DNA of 64,000 nt from the NCBI RefSeq assembly GCF_003386095.1, contig NZ_QREG01000019.1, positions 62,001 through 126,000 of the forward strand, in the 5' to 3' direction. How positions within the stretch are numbered: position 1 is the stretch's first letter; each line of letters starts with the position of its first letter. Source of the DNA: Marinoscillum furvescens DSM 4134. GTDB lineage: Bacteria; Bacteroidota; Bacteroidia; Cytophagales; Cyclobacteriaceae. Positions 1-9,229 of the stretch are shown piece after piece. The notes under the pieces are model-generated. The model searched no databases and was not told the origin of the DNA. It worked only from the letters and a program-made list of their open reading frames with translations. A program made the position numbers and the translations under genes.

Positions 1-1
1 T

Positions 2-142
2 TTCTTCGTTTTCTCCAATATTAAAGCTCAGGAAGCAGAGAGATTTGCTTTAGAATTATATAAACTGAATAAGGCTTTTACGGAAGAGCAGGCAAAATCA
101 GCACGGTTGCAATTGGAGCTGGATAAGTGTAAGCAGCAATAG
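2..142 (+). CDS. C-terminal end of an unidentified protein (5' cut by window)
   Basis: An open frame enters from the left edge and ends at the TAG at 140-142, giving about 46 residues. The visible part is rich in Glu, Lys, Leu, Ala and Gln (for example EAERFALELYKLNKAF) and looks like one amphipathic or coiled-coil helix ending KCKQQ. It stops about 40 bp before a strong bidirectional terminator, which fits the true end of a gene. No family can be named from this fragment. Confidence 0.55.
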   Translation, partial: FFVFSNIKAQEAERFALELYKLNKAFTEEQAKSARLQLELDKCKQQ

Positions 143-184
143 TGAAGTTGTATGGATGGCTTTAAGAACCATCATTGCAAAAAT

Positions 185-206
185 AAAAGGGGCCGAGGCC
201 CCTTTT
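185..206. terminator. Bidirectional intrinsic terminator between convergent genes
   Basis: A perfect 10-bp inverted repeat, AAAAGGGGCC then GA then GGCCCCTTTT, sits between the gene ending at 142 on plus and the gene ending at 211 on minus. A-tract and T-tract flanks make it functional in both directions. Confidence 0.85.
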
Positions 207-210
207 CGTG

Positions 211-909
211 TTAAAAACTGTGGTGAATACTGATCTGTGCCTGGTTTTTGGCCCAGTTGACGGTGGTTTGTCGCATCCAGCCAAGCTGGGCACGCATGTT
301 TTTGAGTAGCCCATACCCCACGCCTACGTAAGTTCGGTTTCTGTCAAAGTACTGCACGGAAAGTCCATCACCTATATCTGTTTGTCCATTGATAAACAGC
401 TCATTGTACAGGGCGGCATACACCACGCCTTTGCCCAAACTCGTGTCATTAAAAGGGACGTTTAAAAAGAGATTGTACCGGTACCTTGTTCTAAAATCCT
501 GGTTTTCTACAAATCGTTGTTCGTACCGCACGCGGTGGGTGAGCAGAAAACGATTTCCGATCTTTTGTGGAAAAAGGGCTTCCTGATAGATTCGATGCTC
601 TACTACCGAGCTGGTGCTTTCGCCAAAAGCCCCTGTAGAGATAAATCCATATCCCTGAGTAAACTGGATATTGGCATTTTGAGGCCTGTAAGTAACGCCA
701 GTTCGCAGCAGGATTTGCTCCCGGTCGGCACCAAAATCCCAAAACCGAAACTGGTAGTCACCCTGAATACCAAACTGACTGTTTTCAAACGATTTGTTGA
801 AAAAGTACATGTACCAGGCACCCAATTGATCTTCGTCGGGACCTTGTGCGTACAAGGACAGGGTGCACAGTGTGATAAGTGCTGAAAGTAAAAAGTGTTT
901 AATGCGCAT
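211..909 (-). CDS. DUF2490-type outer-membrane beta-barrel protein
   Basis: About 232 residues starting at the ATG at 909 (MRIKHFLLSALITLC), which gives a normal signal peptide ending near LYAQ; an upstream in-frame start would add an unlikely 28-residue extension. The mature protein has alternating aromatic/polar strands (GAWYMYFFNKSF, GDYQFRFWDF, LLTHRVRYEQRF, RYRYNLFLNVPF) and ends in a Phe (SIHHSF), typical of an outer-membrane barrel. Length and pattern match the Bacteroidota DUF2490 family of unknown function. It is transcribed alone and ends at the shared terminator at 185-206. Confidence 0.75.
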   Translation of the reverse strand: MRIKHFLLSALITLCTLSLYAQGPDEDQLGAWYMYFFNKSFENSQFGIQGDYQFRFWDFGADREQILLRTGVTYRPQNANIQFTQGYGFISTGAFGESTSSVVEHRIYQEALFPQKIGNRFLLTHRVRYEQRFVENQDFRTRYRYNLFLNVPFNDTSLGKGVVYAALYNELFINGQTDIGDGLSVQYFDRNRTYVGVGYGLLKNMRAQLGWMRQTTVNWAKNQAQISIHHSF

Positions 910-1056
910 AATGATTTTGCTGTAGCTGTCCGAAGAACTACATCGTGGCTGGTAGCACGCTTTTCTTTTTTTGGCAGGCCAATAATAGCACATTTGGGGT
1001 AATTACAGAGGGTACCAGGCGTATTATTCTGCTGGAGCTACGGTAATAAGAAGGAA

Positions 1057-1112
1057 TAAAAAATCCCGAAAGGAGGTATCGGCAATGCGCTACCTTTGGA
1101 ACCTTTCGGGAT
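1057..1112 (-). terminator. Intrinsic terminator of the esterase gene
   Basis: Read on the minus strand, ATCCCGAAAGG (from 1112) pairs with CCTTTCGGGAT (ending at 1063), with an inner AGGTA/TACCT pairing, and is followed by a T-run. It lies about 95 bp past the stop codon of the minus-strand esterase at 1208. Confidence 0.75.
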
Positions 1113-1207
1113 ATTACCACCACGCTAAACGGAGACTACAGTACACGCATGGCTGTCAGGGGCAGTCATGGGCATTTAGCGTCGTGGGCAACAAAATGAT
1201 ATTGTTT

Positions 1208-3145
1208 TTAAGGGTTTCGCTCAATGATCAGTTTTCGACTGTGTTTTTGATCGCCTTGCTGCAGTGCCAATAGGTAAACTCCAGGTTTATAGGTGCTTAC
1301 GTCTACATTCAGTGAGCTTTTTTTCATGGTTTGTTCATATACTTTGCCCCCATGAAGGCTGTAGAGCTCTACGGTGGTGGCGGGCTGTGCCTCAATAGCA
1401 AGCCGGCTTACGGCCGGATTAGGGTACACTCTTACCAGCGAAGAAGAAGCCGTAGGGCTGGTGAGTTGCCTGTTTCCACTCCCGGTACTGATGGAGACGA
1501 CAAAGGCCACATCAAAGGAAGTGTAAGCGATGTTGTCATACCACATAATTCCGCCATTGTACACGTTGGAGTAGTGGTATCGGATGGAGGCATTGGTTAG
1601 CTGGAAAGTATACGTTTGGTTGTCTACCAGAGTAGGTGGGTTGGTTAGGGTGATTTCTTGCCAGCCGCTACCGGCGCTCACTCCACTTTGGGTGTAAATA
1701 GGTGTGCCAGACACGCCATTGCCGGCGTATATCTTGAGTGTGGAGTTTGATATGGCATATACCAGCTTAGCTTCTATAGCTACCAGTTGGCCATCAGCTA
1801 TAGCTGTAAAAGACTGTCCCATGTCATGAGCGTTGCCATAGGTAAAGATGCTGTTGCCTTGCAGCTGCTCTATGGTGACTATGGTGCCACCACCACCTCC
1901 AGAGGATTGGGTTGTGGCACTGGCTACGCTGCTCGCGGCAGTATTGGATCCATCACTAGCCAGCACTTTGTAATAATAGGTCGTGGAAGCAGCTAGCGAG
2001 CCATCGCTATAGCTGGTGCTGTTGGCACTTAGGGTAGCTATGGTGGTGTAGGTGCCTCCAGAGCTTGTAGAGCGTTTGACAAGGTAGGTCGTTTCATTGG
2101 AGGCATTGTCTGTCCAGCTTAGGTTGATCTGAGAGGAAGATATGGCACTAGCGGCAAGGTTGGTAGGAGCGGCGAGCGATCCACCTCCGCCATCTCCGCC
2201 TGTGAGCCCAAAAAATTTGGCAGCCCAATAGGAAGAAAAGAAGTTGACATCTGTGGCATAGGATCCGGTATTTCCGCCTTGCTTGGTGCCATTGCCCGGA
2301 TCGATGGCTATGGCATGGCCCATGTTGTTGATGCTGTAGGTAACTACTACCGGGTCACCAGAGCTGTTGCGGTATTCTTTTCGGCTTACTACGCTGTTGC
2401 CATCAAAGGCATTGTCCGTAGCATCGGCGGTTTGGTCGGCACCGTGTACATTGGTCCATTGTTCCATGATTTCATTTTGGTTCATGTAGTACACCGTGTA
2501 GTCAGACGTGCCGTGGAAAACTGCTACTGTAGGCCAGGGGCCGGAATGGTTGGAGGCATTTCTTACGGCATTGCCGTGTTGGTTGGGGCTCTTGTTTACA
2601 TTGCCAAACATTGCCTGAAAGGCCTGGTTGCTGCTGGTTGCTACTTTGTAGGGGAGTCCTGCCATCACTGCGCCACCGCTAAATACATCCGGGTAGGTAG
2701 CTAGCATCACGGTGGTCATGGCGCCTCCGGCCGAAAAACCGGTTACAAATACCTGATCACTGTCTATCGAATAGTTGTTTTTCATGTAGTCAGTCATGTT
2801 TTTCAGCGAGGCAGCTTCACCATATCCCCGGGAGATGTCGCCAGTCTCAAACCAATTGAAACATTCAGAGGAATTGTTGCTGCTTTTTTGCTGTGCATAG
2901 ATGATATAAAACCCGTAGGTGTCTGCCAGGCTATTCCAGTCACTTTCCGATGCGTACGAACTGGCTGTCTGTGTGCAGCCGTGGAGTACCAGCACCAGTG
3001 GTGCATTGGAGGGCATGTTGTTAGGAATGTACGTGTACATTTTTAGATTTCCAGGATTGGATCCAAACGATGATACAGCATTCAATTGGGCTGATAGCGC
3101 AATAGTCCATAGCCAGAATAGAGTGGTTGAGGTTAATTTTTTCAT
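1208..3145 (-). CDS. Secreted PHB-depolymerase-type esterase with FnIII and T9SS sorting domains
   Basis: 645 residues. A signal peptide (about 1-23) is followed by an alpha/beta-hydrolase domain of the LpqC/PHB depolymerase type (about 25-315): oxyanion region LVLHGCTQT near 55, nucleophile motif GFSAG with Ser138, an acid in FHGTSDYTVYY and a His in NMGHAIAID. Next come a fibronectin type III domain (about 325-412, NLAASAISSSQINLSW), a beta-sandwich domain (about 420-555) and a T9SS type A C-terminal domain (VYPNPAVSRL to the end). The family hydrolyses polyhydroxyalkanoates or acetyl/feruloyl esters outside the cell; the substrate cannot be fixed from sequence. It is divergent from the reductase-ligase cluster at 3538, which would suit polyester or hydroxy-acid use. 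No TTAA box array precedes it. Confidence 0.85.
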   Translation of the reverse strand: MKKLTSTTLFWLWTIALSAQLNAVSSFGSNPGNLKMYTYIPNNMPSNAPLVLVLHGCTQTASSYASESDWNSLADTYGFYIIYAQQKSSNNSSECFNWFETGDISRGYGEAASLKNMTDYMKNNYSIDSDQVFVTGFSAGGAMTTVMLATYPDVFSGGAVMAGLPYKVATSSNQAFQAMFGNVNKSPNQHGNAVRNASNHSGPWPTVAVFHGTSDYTVYYMNQNEIMEQWTNVHGADQTADATDNAFDGNSVVSRKEYRNSSGDPVVVTYSINNMGHAIAIDPGNGTKQGGNTGSYATDVNFFSSYWAAKFFGLTGGDGGGGSLAAPTNLAASAISSSQINLSWTDNASNETTYLVKRSTSSGGTYTTIATLSANSTSYSDGSLAASTTYYYKVLASDGSNTAASSVASATTQSSGGGGGTIVTIEQLQGNSIFTYGNAHDMGQSFTAIADGQLVAIEAKLVYAISNSTLKIYAGNGVSGTPIYTQSGVSAGSGWQEITLTNPPTLVDNQTYTFQLTNASIRYHYSNVYNGGIMWYDNIAYTSFDVAFVVSISTGSGNRQLTSPTASSSLVRVYPNPAVSRLAIEAQPATTVELYSLHGGKVYEQTMKKSSLNVDVSTYKPGVYLLALQQGDQKHSRKLIIERNP

Positions 3146-3537
3146 AGGTATTCATTTTTGGTCTACTCTTAAGAAATTGATCATTTCCCTGTTCTATTGG
3201 AAGTTTCTGCCAGATTGCGGGGTGCGGACTTTTTGGCCTATGGGTACATTTTGGCTCGTTTGAAGCTTATAGCCACGTTTTTAGAAGTCGGACTTTGTAG
3301 CTACACTTTTATGAAATTTTCAAAACATGCCCGCTTGGTGATCAGTCTAAAATTAAAAGTCCGGGTAAGGAAAAAACGTCTTTAATTGCTTTAATGGCAT
3401 ATAATGAGTCATATATGGAAGCCTGAACAGCAATAGTCCATGTTGCTTTATTTTCTTTTCCTAATATCCTGGGGTATCAAATTTCTATTTTTAGCCTAAT
3501 CAAATTTCAAGAATTTCAATACGAACGGACATTATCA
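3146..3537. promoter_or_regulatory. Divergent promoter region, esterase / reductase cluster
   Basis: 392 bp without a credible gene. It must hold the promoters for the minus-strand esterase and the plus-strand cluster. An inverted repeat CATATA / TATATG with an 8-bp spacer lies at 3398-3417 and could be an operator. TTAA occurs at 3353, 3382 and 3391 but not at 11-bp spacing, unlike the mannan locus. I could not assign a convincing TAnnTTTG element. Confidence 0.4.
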
Positions 3538-4272
3538 ATGAATAGACTAGCAAGTAAAGTAGCAGTGATCACCGGGGGTGCGTCAGGTATAGGCAGAGCG
3601 GCTGTAGAGAAATTTGTAGCGGAGGGTGCCAGGGTCGCCATATGGGACGTAAACGAACAAGCAGGGCAGGAGCTGGAAGCCAGATTTCCCGATCAGACTG
3701 CATTTTTCAAGGTGGACACTTCTCGTGCCGATGCTGTGGAGGATGCCACAGCCCAAACGTTGGATAAGTTCACTACCGTAGATATACTCATCAACAATGC
3801 CGGAATCACGCGTGATGCTACGATTAAGAAAATGACCCATGAGCAATGGGATCAGGTGATCAGCATCAACCTTACCGGAGTTTTTAATTGTGTGAAAGCG
3901 ATCTCACCGGTAATGATAGCAGCCGGCAGTGGCCGTATTATCAATACCTCATCCGTGGTAGGAGTATATGGTAATTTTGGGCAAACCAACTATGCTGCTA
4001 CCAAGTCTGGAGTGATCGGCATGAGCAAAACACTGGCCAAGGAGCTGGGAAAGCACGGCATTACGGTAAATGCCGTAGCACCCGGGTTTATTGCTACTGA
4101 CATGGTGCGCGCCATGCCACAAAAGGTCATCGATATGATGGAAGGTAAAACACCGCTGGGCAGGCTGGGAGAACCTTCAGATATTGCCAATGCATATACA
4201 TTTCTTGCTTCAGAGGAAGCTTCATTTATTAGCGGTTCGGTCCTCAGTGTGGATGGAGCTGTCACCCTTTAA
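3538..4272 (+). CDS. SDR-family 3-oxoacyl-ACP / acetoacetyl-CoA reductase (FabG/PhaB-like)
   Basis: 244 residues, full length for classical short-chain dehydrogenases. The NAD(P) motif TGGASGIG lies at 12-19, the NNAG motif near 86-89, and the catalytic triad is Ser139, Tyr152 and Lys156 (NYAATKSG). The stretch GNFGQTNYAATKSG and the PGFIATDM loop resemble both FabG and PhaB reductases, so it should interconvert a 3-oxoacyl and a 3-hydroxyacyl thioester in the cytoplasm; a 3-hydroxyacid dehydrogenase is an alternative. It is first in a compact cluster, with the next start only 9 bp after its stop, which argues for one transcript with the ketoacyl synthase homologue, symporter and ligase. Confidence 0.85.
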   Translation: MNRLASKVAVITGGASGIGRAAVEKFVAEGARVAIWDVNEQAGQELEARFPDQTAFFKVDTSRADAVEDATAQTLDKFTTVDILINNAGITRDATIKKMTHEQWDQVISINLTGVFNCVKAISPVMIAAGSGRIINTSSVVGVYGNFGQTNYAATKSGVIGMSKTLAKELGKHGITVNAVAPGFIATDMVRAMPQKVIDMMEGKTPLGRLGEPSDIANAYTFLASEEASFISGSVLSVDGAVTL

Positions 4273-4281
4273 CTGATCCAA

Positions 4282-5268
4282 ATGAGAAGAGCAACACTAA
4301 CCGGAATTGGGGCTTATGCACCCAATCAGGAAATTCCCAACAGCTACTTCAATGAGCTGCTTGGTGAAGACGTAGACACCTGGCTTCAGGAAAATGTAAA
4401 CATCAGCACACGCCGATGGTGTACAGCATCAGAGTCTGTGGCCGATCTTTGTGAGCAGGCTGCCCTGGAAGCTATCGCTGATGCGGGATTACAACCTGAA
4501 AATATTGACCTCATCATTGTGTCTACGGATACTCCTGAGTTTATTTCACCTTCTACCGCCTCTGTGCTGCAGGATCGACTTGGGCTCACAAATGCAGGAA
4601 CCTTCGATCTGAATACGGCATGTGCGGGTTTTGTGACGGCTATGGATGTAGCCGCCAAGTACATAGCTGCCGACGAGCGTTACGAACATGTGTTGGTGCT
4701 GGGTGGCTATGCCATGAGCAAGTACCTAAACAAAGCCGATAAAAAGACTGTGACGCTTTTTGCTGATGGAGCTGGTGCCGTAGTGATGTCTGCAGGTTCG
4801 GGAGAGCGTGGAATGCTGGCCAGTGACCTGAAAACCGAAGGACAGTACAATAGCTGGATGGGGATCTATGGAGGTGCTACTCGCATGCCTATAAGTGAAG
4901 ACGTAGTGGCCAATAAGGATCATCAGCTCAAGTTTGTGCATAAATTCCCCAAAGAGCTCAACCCAAAAATGTGGACGGAAATGGCTCAGGACATCTGCCA
5001 GCGCATCGGAGTGGATCCGCAAGACGTGGATCATTATTTTATCACCCAGCTCAACTTCAACTCCATCAATGAAACCATGGACAACCTGGGAGTAGACCGG
5101 GCAAAAGCACATATGGTCATGAATCAGTATGGCTATACGGGATCGGCGTGTATCCCCATGGCACTGCATGATGCTTATCAGAAAGGCAAAGTATCACCGG
5201 GTGACTTGATGATATTTATAGGGTCAGGTGGGGGGTTGGCCTTCGCTGCAGCAGCTATTCGGTTTTAG
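4282..5268 (+). CDS. Ketoacyl-ACP synthase III homologue with altered active site
   Basis: 328 residues, the usual KAS III/FabH length. The nucleophilic Cys is present (Cys114 in NTACAGF), as are the C-terminal GSGGGLAFAA loop and the overall thiolase fold pattern. The other two catalytic residues differ: the HQAN motif of FabH reads TQLN at 255-258 (His to Thr), and the Asn of the GNTSAA motif is Tyr285 in QYGYTGSAC. A standard decarboxylating Claisen condensation needs that His and Asn, so this is probably not a housekeeping FabH. It may transfer acyl groups, act on a free carboxylate or bind acyl-CoA in a degradative route. Its place between a reductase and a transporter/ligase supports a specialised role. 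Confidence 0.75.
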   Translation: MRRATLTGIGAYAPNQEIPNSYFNELLGEDVDTWLQENVNISTRRWCTASESVADLCEQAALEAIADAGLQPENIDLIIVSTDTPEFISPSTASVLQDRLGLTNAGTFDLNTACAGFVTAMDVAAKYIAADERYEHVLVLGGYAMSKYLNKADKKTVTLFADGAGAVVMSAGSGERGMLASDLKTEGQYNSWMGIYGGATRMPISEDVVANKDHQLKFVHKFPKELNPKMWTEMAQDICQRIGVDPQDVDHYFITQLNFNSINETMDNLGVDRAKAHMVMNQYGYTGSACIPMALHDAYQKGKVSPGDLMIFIGSGGGLAFAAAAIRF

Positions 5269-5271
5269 GCT

Positions 5272-6786
5272 ATGAGTAGTTTAGCATCTTCAGACCAGAT
5301 CGTGGCTACGTGGATCGTAGTGCTACTGTATATGGCCGTGATTCTGTTTTTTGTCGTGCGTGGAGCCATACGTGTGAAGACCATAAGTGACTATGCGCTG
5401 GGCAGTATATCGTTTTCGCCGTTGGCTGTGGGACTGGCACTGGCGGCCTCCATGACCAGCGCGGCTACCTTTATTATCAACCCGGGCTTTATAGCCTTGT
5501 ATGGGCTGAGTGGAGTGCTGTCGTTCGGTATCGTTATGCCCCTGGCCATCTTCGTGTCGCTCATTGTAATGACCAAGCGTTTTCGCAAGTCCGGTAGCCA
5601 CGTAAAAGCGCTGACTATGGCCCAGTGGATGGGCAAAATGTACAATAGCTCTTCCTATGGTATTTTCTTTGCTTTTTTGTCGCTGCTACTGATCACTTTT
5701 ATTGTCTTGATTTGTGTGGGGCTCACACAGGTGCTTTCCAGTGCATTGGCGCTGGAGCCTCTGGGGGTATTGGTATCGGTGATCGTTTTCGTGTTTGGTT
5801 ACATGATGTTCGGCGGAGCCAACTCCATGGTTTATACCAATGCCATTCAAGCTACACTTATGCTCATCGTGGCGGTGGTGCTGCTGGCGTCAGGGGCAGA
5901 TTTATTTGATGGGGGATTGTCGGGTTTTAAAGCTCAGTTGGAGGATATCGGTCCTCACTTTGCTAGCTGGACCAACCCTGAAAGTTTTTTGTTTCGAGAC
6001 TATTTTGAGATCATCTTTTGCCAGGTGGTTATTGGTATAGCCATCGTTTGTCAGCCACATGTTATTACTAAGTCCCTGCTGCTCAAAGACGAGCAGGACG
6101 TCAACCGTTATTTGCTTATTGGTATCCTGGTGCTGGTGGTGTTTTTTCAGGTAGTGATCGTTGGGCTTTTTGCGCGATTGCGCTTTCCTGATCTGATGAT
6201 CAGCGGGCAGCCGATTCCTATGGACGGTATCGTGTCGGCGTATGTAGTAAGTGAGTTTTCTGTATACGTGACCATTTTGGTCGTGTTGGGCTTAATTTCT
6301 GCTGGCTTGTCCACCCTGGAAGGGCTCATTCAGTCACTGAGTGCGTCGCTCACCGCAGACCTGATCAAGCCCTTGTTCGGTAAACGATTTAGTGCCGACC
6401 CAGACCGGAAATCCCGCCAGGAGGTATTGGTCAACAAATTGGTCATCGTGTTTCTGGCTATCGTGAGTTTTATGTTTTCTTATCAGCAGCTATTATCACC
6501 CAATCTGAGTGTGGGGATCTTTGCTCAAAATGGGGTGTATGCTTACTTTTCGGCAGCTTTTGTTCCCGTATTTTTCGGTATGTTTATCAAAGGAGTACGA
6601 CTTAAGACCGTATATACAGCTTCTATTGTAGCGGTAGTTGTGCATTTTTCGGTGTATTACGGCCAGTTTATGCCTTATATGAAAGAAACCGTAAACAATC
6701 CCGCCATAGCCAGTACGATGGCACTGCTGATGTCTGGCAGTGTGGGGTTAATCATGCATTATACAGGAGGGAGGCAACATGTATAG
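5272..6786 (+). CDS. Sodium:solute symporter family transporter
   Basis: 504 residues with about 13 predicted membrane helices, from IVATWIVVLLYMAVILFF to ASTMALLMSGSVGLIMHY. The helix pattern and the segment ALAASMTSAATFIINPGF are characteristic of the SSS (TC 2.A.21) family, which imports sugars, carboxylates, amino acids or vitamins with Na+. Substrate is not evident. The gene starts 3 bp after the KAS III homologue and overlaps the following ligase by 8 bp, so they are translationally linked. The ligase next door makes a carboxylate the best guess for the imported solute; this is inference. Confidence 0.85.
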   Translation: MSSLASSDQIVATWIVVLLYMAVILFFVVRGAIRVKTISDYALGSISFSPLAVGLALAASMTSAATFIINPGFIALYGLSGVLSFGIVMPLAIFVSLIVMTKRFRKSGSHVKALTMAQWMGKMYNSSSYGIFFAFLSLLLITFIVLICVGLTQVLSSALALEPLGVLVSVIVFVFGYMMFGGANSMVYTNAIQATLMLIVAVVLLASGADLFDGGLSGFKAQLEDIGPHFASWTNPESFLFRDYFEIIFCQVVIGIAIVCQPHVITKSLLLKDEQDVNRYLLIGILVLVVFFQVVIVGLFARLRFPDLMISGQPIPMDGIVSAYVVSEFSVYVTILVVLGLISAGLSTLEGLIQSLSASLTADLIKPLFGKRFSADPDRKSRQEVLVNKLVIVFLAIVSFMFSYQQLLSPNLSVGIFAQNGVYAYFSAAFVPVFFGMFIKGVRLKTVYTASIVAVVVHFSVYYGQFMPYMKETVNNPAIASTMALLMSGSVGLIMHYTGGRQHV

Positions 6787-8251
6787 CAAAGATTGGATCA
6801 GTAGGTGGGCAATGTACAGCCCAGAGAAGGTCGCCATAGAAGAACTAGAAACGGGCCGGTCAATTACCTATGCGCAATTAAACAGACGGGCCAATTTTTT
6901 GGCCGAGTGGATGACTAAAAACCTGGGTCTCAGTAAGGGTGATCGGGTGATGGTGATGGCAGAGCATTGCATCGACTATGTGACGCTGTTTTCTATAGCG
7001 CAGAAGACAGGAATTATACTGGTACCGGTCAACTACCGTCTGGCAGCTTCTGAAATCGACTACCTGATCAAAGATGCAGACCCAGCATGCTTGATTGTAG
7101 AAAATAAATTTGCGGATATAGCCAAAGCTCTTCAGGTAGAACTCCCACGAATGGAGTTGGAGATGCTGCCAGAAGGGGAGTCGGAGACTTTTGTGCCCCA
7201 CGCTATCCACGAAGATGATCCCTTATTTATCCTTTACACTTCGGGCTCTACGGGTTTCCCCAAAGGAGCGATGTACTCGCACAAAATGCTCTTGTGGAAC
7301 AGTCTAAATACGACTCAGAGCCTGGAGATCACTGCAGATGACCACACAGTAAACTGTATGCCGCCCTTTCACACTGGAGGCTGGAATGTGCTGCTTACAC
7401 CAATGTTGCACCGGGGAGCTACGGTTTGTTTGATGAAGAAGTTTGATGCCGACCGGGTGTTGGAGCAGATCGATAAGTCCAACGCTAATCTATTTATGGG
7501 GGTGCCTACCATGCTTAAAATGATGGCCGAGAGTGCTGCCTTTCAGTCATGCTCACTGGCGTCTATACGTTATTTTATTGTAGGTGGCGAGGCTTTACCA
7601 CTGCCTGTAATACACCTGTGGCATGAGCGTGGAGTGAAAATCCGACAAGGGTATGGTCTCACAGAAGTAGGGCCAAATATCACTTCACTGCATCAGGAAT
7701 ACGCCGCTCAAAAGATCGGCTCTATAGGCCTGCCCAACTTTTATGTGGAGTATGCTTTGCTCGACGACTTGGGCAATCAGGTGCCGCCTGGAGAGGTAGG
7801 GGAGTTTTGCCTAAAAGGCCCTATGGTGACCCCCGGGTATTGGAAAAACCCGGAAGCTACTGCTCAATCGATCGTTCATGGCTTTTTTCACACTGGCGAC
7901 CTGGTACGACAAGATGCTGATGGCTTTCTGTACATAGTAGACCGTAAAAAGTGCATGTTTATTTCTGGTGGCGAAAACGTGTATCCTGCAGAAGTGGAAC
8001 GTGTGCTACGCGAGCTCGAGGTGATCGATGAGGCTGCTGTAGTAGGTGTCAAAGACCCAAAGTGGGGGGAAGTAGGGAAGGCATATTTGTCTATAAAATC
8101 TGGTATGACCTACACCAAAGATGGCATCATAGCTCATTGCCAGTCTCGATTGGCGCGGTTTAAGGTGCCCAGATACCTGGAAATTGTAAATGAGCTTCCA
8201 AAAAATGGAAGTGGTAAAATAGATCGAAAAAAATTGGCTAGCCTGGCATAG
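6779..8251 (+). CDS. AMP-forming acyl-CoA synthetase (ANL superfamily)
   Basis: 490 residues. The phosphate-binding motif YTSGSTGFPKG lies at about 153-163, the YGLTEVGP motif follows in the middle, then TGDLVRQDADGFLYIVDRKK and the C-terminal catalytic lysine region NGSGKIDRKKLA. These show an ATP-dependent carboxylate-CoA ligase of the fatty-acyl type. The ATG at 6779 is preceded by a purine-rich GGAGGGAGG stretch, one of the few clear Shine-Dalgarno-like sites in the window. It overlaps the symporter gene by 8 bp. With the symporter it would import and activate a carboxylic acid; the chain length or identity is unknown. Confidence 0.9.
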   Translation: MYSKDWISRWAMYSPEKVAIEELETGRSITYAQLNRRANFLAEWMTKNLGLSKGDRVMVMAEHCIDYVTLFSIAQKTGIILVPVNYRLAASEIDYLIKDADPACLIVENKFADIAKALQVELPRMELEMLPEGESETFVPHAIHEDDPLFILYTSGSTGFPKGAMYSHKMLLWNSLNTTQSLEITADDHTVNCMPPFHTGGWNVLLTPMLHRGATVCLMKKFDADRVLEQIDKSNANLFMGVPTMLKMMAESAAFQSCSLASIRYFIVGGEALPLPVIHLWHERGVKIRQGYGLTEVGPNITSLHQEYAAQKIGSIGLPNFYVEYALLDDLGNQVPPGEVGEFCLKGPMVTPGYWKNPEATAQSIVHGFFHTGDLVRQDADGFLYIVDRKKCMFISGGENVYPAEVERVLRELEVIDEAAVVGVKDPKWGEVGKAYLSIKSGMTYTKDGIIAHCQSRLARFKVPRYLEIVNELPKNGSGKIDRKKLASLA

Positions 8252-8275
8252 TCCTACACATCAATCACCCCAAAT

Positions 8276-9217
8276 ATGAATACTTACAATCTTATACTCG
8301 CACTCTTTTGTTGTTTGATCGGTGTGGTGGCCAGTGCCCAGCAAACGGTGGCCGATGTGATTGCGCCCTACGCCTATAAAACCAACTATTTGAACCTCAA
8401 CGACTCCACTCGCCTGGCCTACATCGATGAAGGTAAAGGTGAGCGTACCCTGATTATGATACATGGGTTGGCAACTTATTTACCCTCATTTTACCCGGTG
8501 TTTGATGACCTAAAGAAAGAAAACCGATGCATTGCCGTGGACTTGCCCGGCTATGGACGGTCGTCTAAGCGGGAGTATCCGGCGACCATGAGCTATTATG
8601 CAGCAGTCATCGAGCAGCTGATTGAAAAGCTGGAAGTGACTAACCCAGTGCTTGTAGGACATAGCATGGGTGCGCAGGTGGCGGTGACTGCTGTGTTAGA
8701 AAACCCCAAAAGGTATCGAGAACTGATACTCTTGGCACCGGCGGGATTCGAAACATTTACCACTGAGCAGGCTGCCTGGCTCAAGGCCATTACCCGGCTG
8801 GATGTAATTTGTGACGCCACAGATGAGCAGATCCGCTCCAACTGGGCCCTGAATTTTTACAGGATGCCTCAGCAGGTAGCGTTCATGATTACGGACCGCA
8901 TCGCTATGAGAACCGCAACGGACTTTCGCAGCTATGGACAGGCAATAGTGAGCAGTGTGAGCGGCATGCTCGACCAGCCAGTATATGATCGTCTTGGAGA
9001 GCTGCCTACCCGTACGCTCGTGGTGTATGGCGCCGATGATGCCCTCATCCCGAACAAATATTTGAACCCCGCACTCACTACTGCCGCTGTGGCTGAAGCC
9101 GGGACGGAAAAGATTGCGGATGTACGTCTGGAAATGATTCCGCAGTGTGGTCACTTTATTACCTACGATCAGCCTGAGGCAATTAATAAAATATTGAATA
9201 GCTTTCTGAAAGAATAA
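8276..9217 (+). CDS. Secreted or periplasmic alpha/beta hydrolase
   Basis: 313 residues. A signal peptide (about 1-21, ending VVASAQ) is followed by a complete alpha/beta-hydrolase fold: oxyanion HG in MIHGLATY, nucleophile elbow GHSMG with Ser130, acid in VVYGADDALIPNKY, and His in PQCGHFITYD. It lies 24 bp after the acyl-CoA ligase gene and probably belongs to the same operon. An exported esterase or lactonase that frees a carboxylic acid for the symporter and ligase fits the context, but substrate is not shown by the sequence. Confidence 0.8.
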   Translation: MNTYNLILALFCCLIGVVASAQQTVADVIAPYAYKTNYLNLNDSTRLAYIDEGKGERTLIMIHGLATYLPSFYPVFDDLKKENRCIAVDLPGYGRSSKREYPATMSYYAAVIEQLIEKLEVTNPVLVGHSMGAQVAVTAVLENPKRYRELILLAPAGFETFTTEQAAWLKAITRLDVICDATDEQIRSNWALNFYRMPQQVAFMITDRIAMRTATDFRSYGQAIVSSVSGMLDQPVYDRLGELPTRTLVVYGADDALIPNKYLNPALTTAAVAEAGTEKIADVRLEMIPQCGHFITYDQPEAINKILNSFLKE

Positions 9218-9229
9218 ACTCAACGTGCG

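Noticed and set aside
1060-1115. Inverted repeat considered as a riboswitch
   Set aside because: Stem plus T-run on the minus strand fits a plain terminator after the esterase gene.
3353-3394. TTAA occurrences upstream of the reductase cluster as possible members of the box regulon
   Set aside because: Spacings are 29 and 9 bp, not 11, and no -7 element lies at the expected distance.
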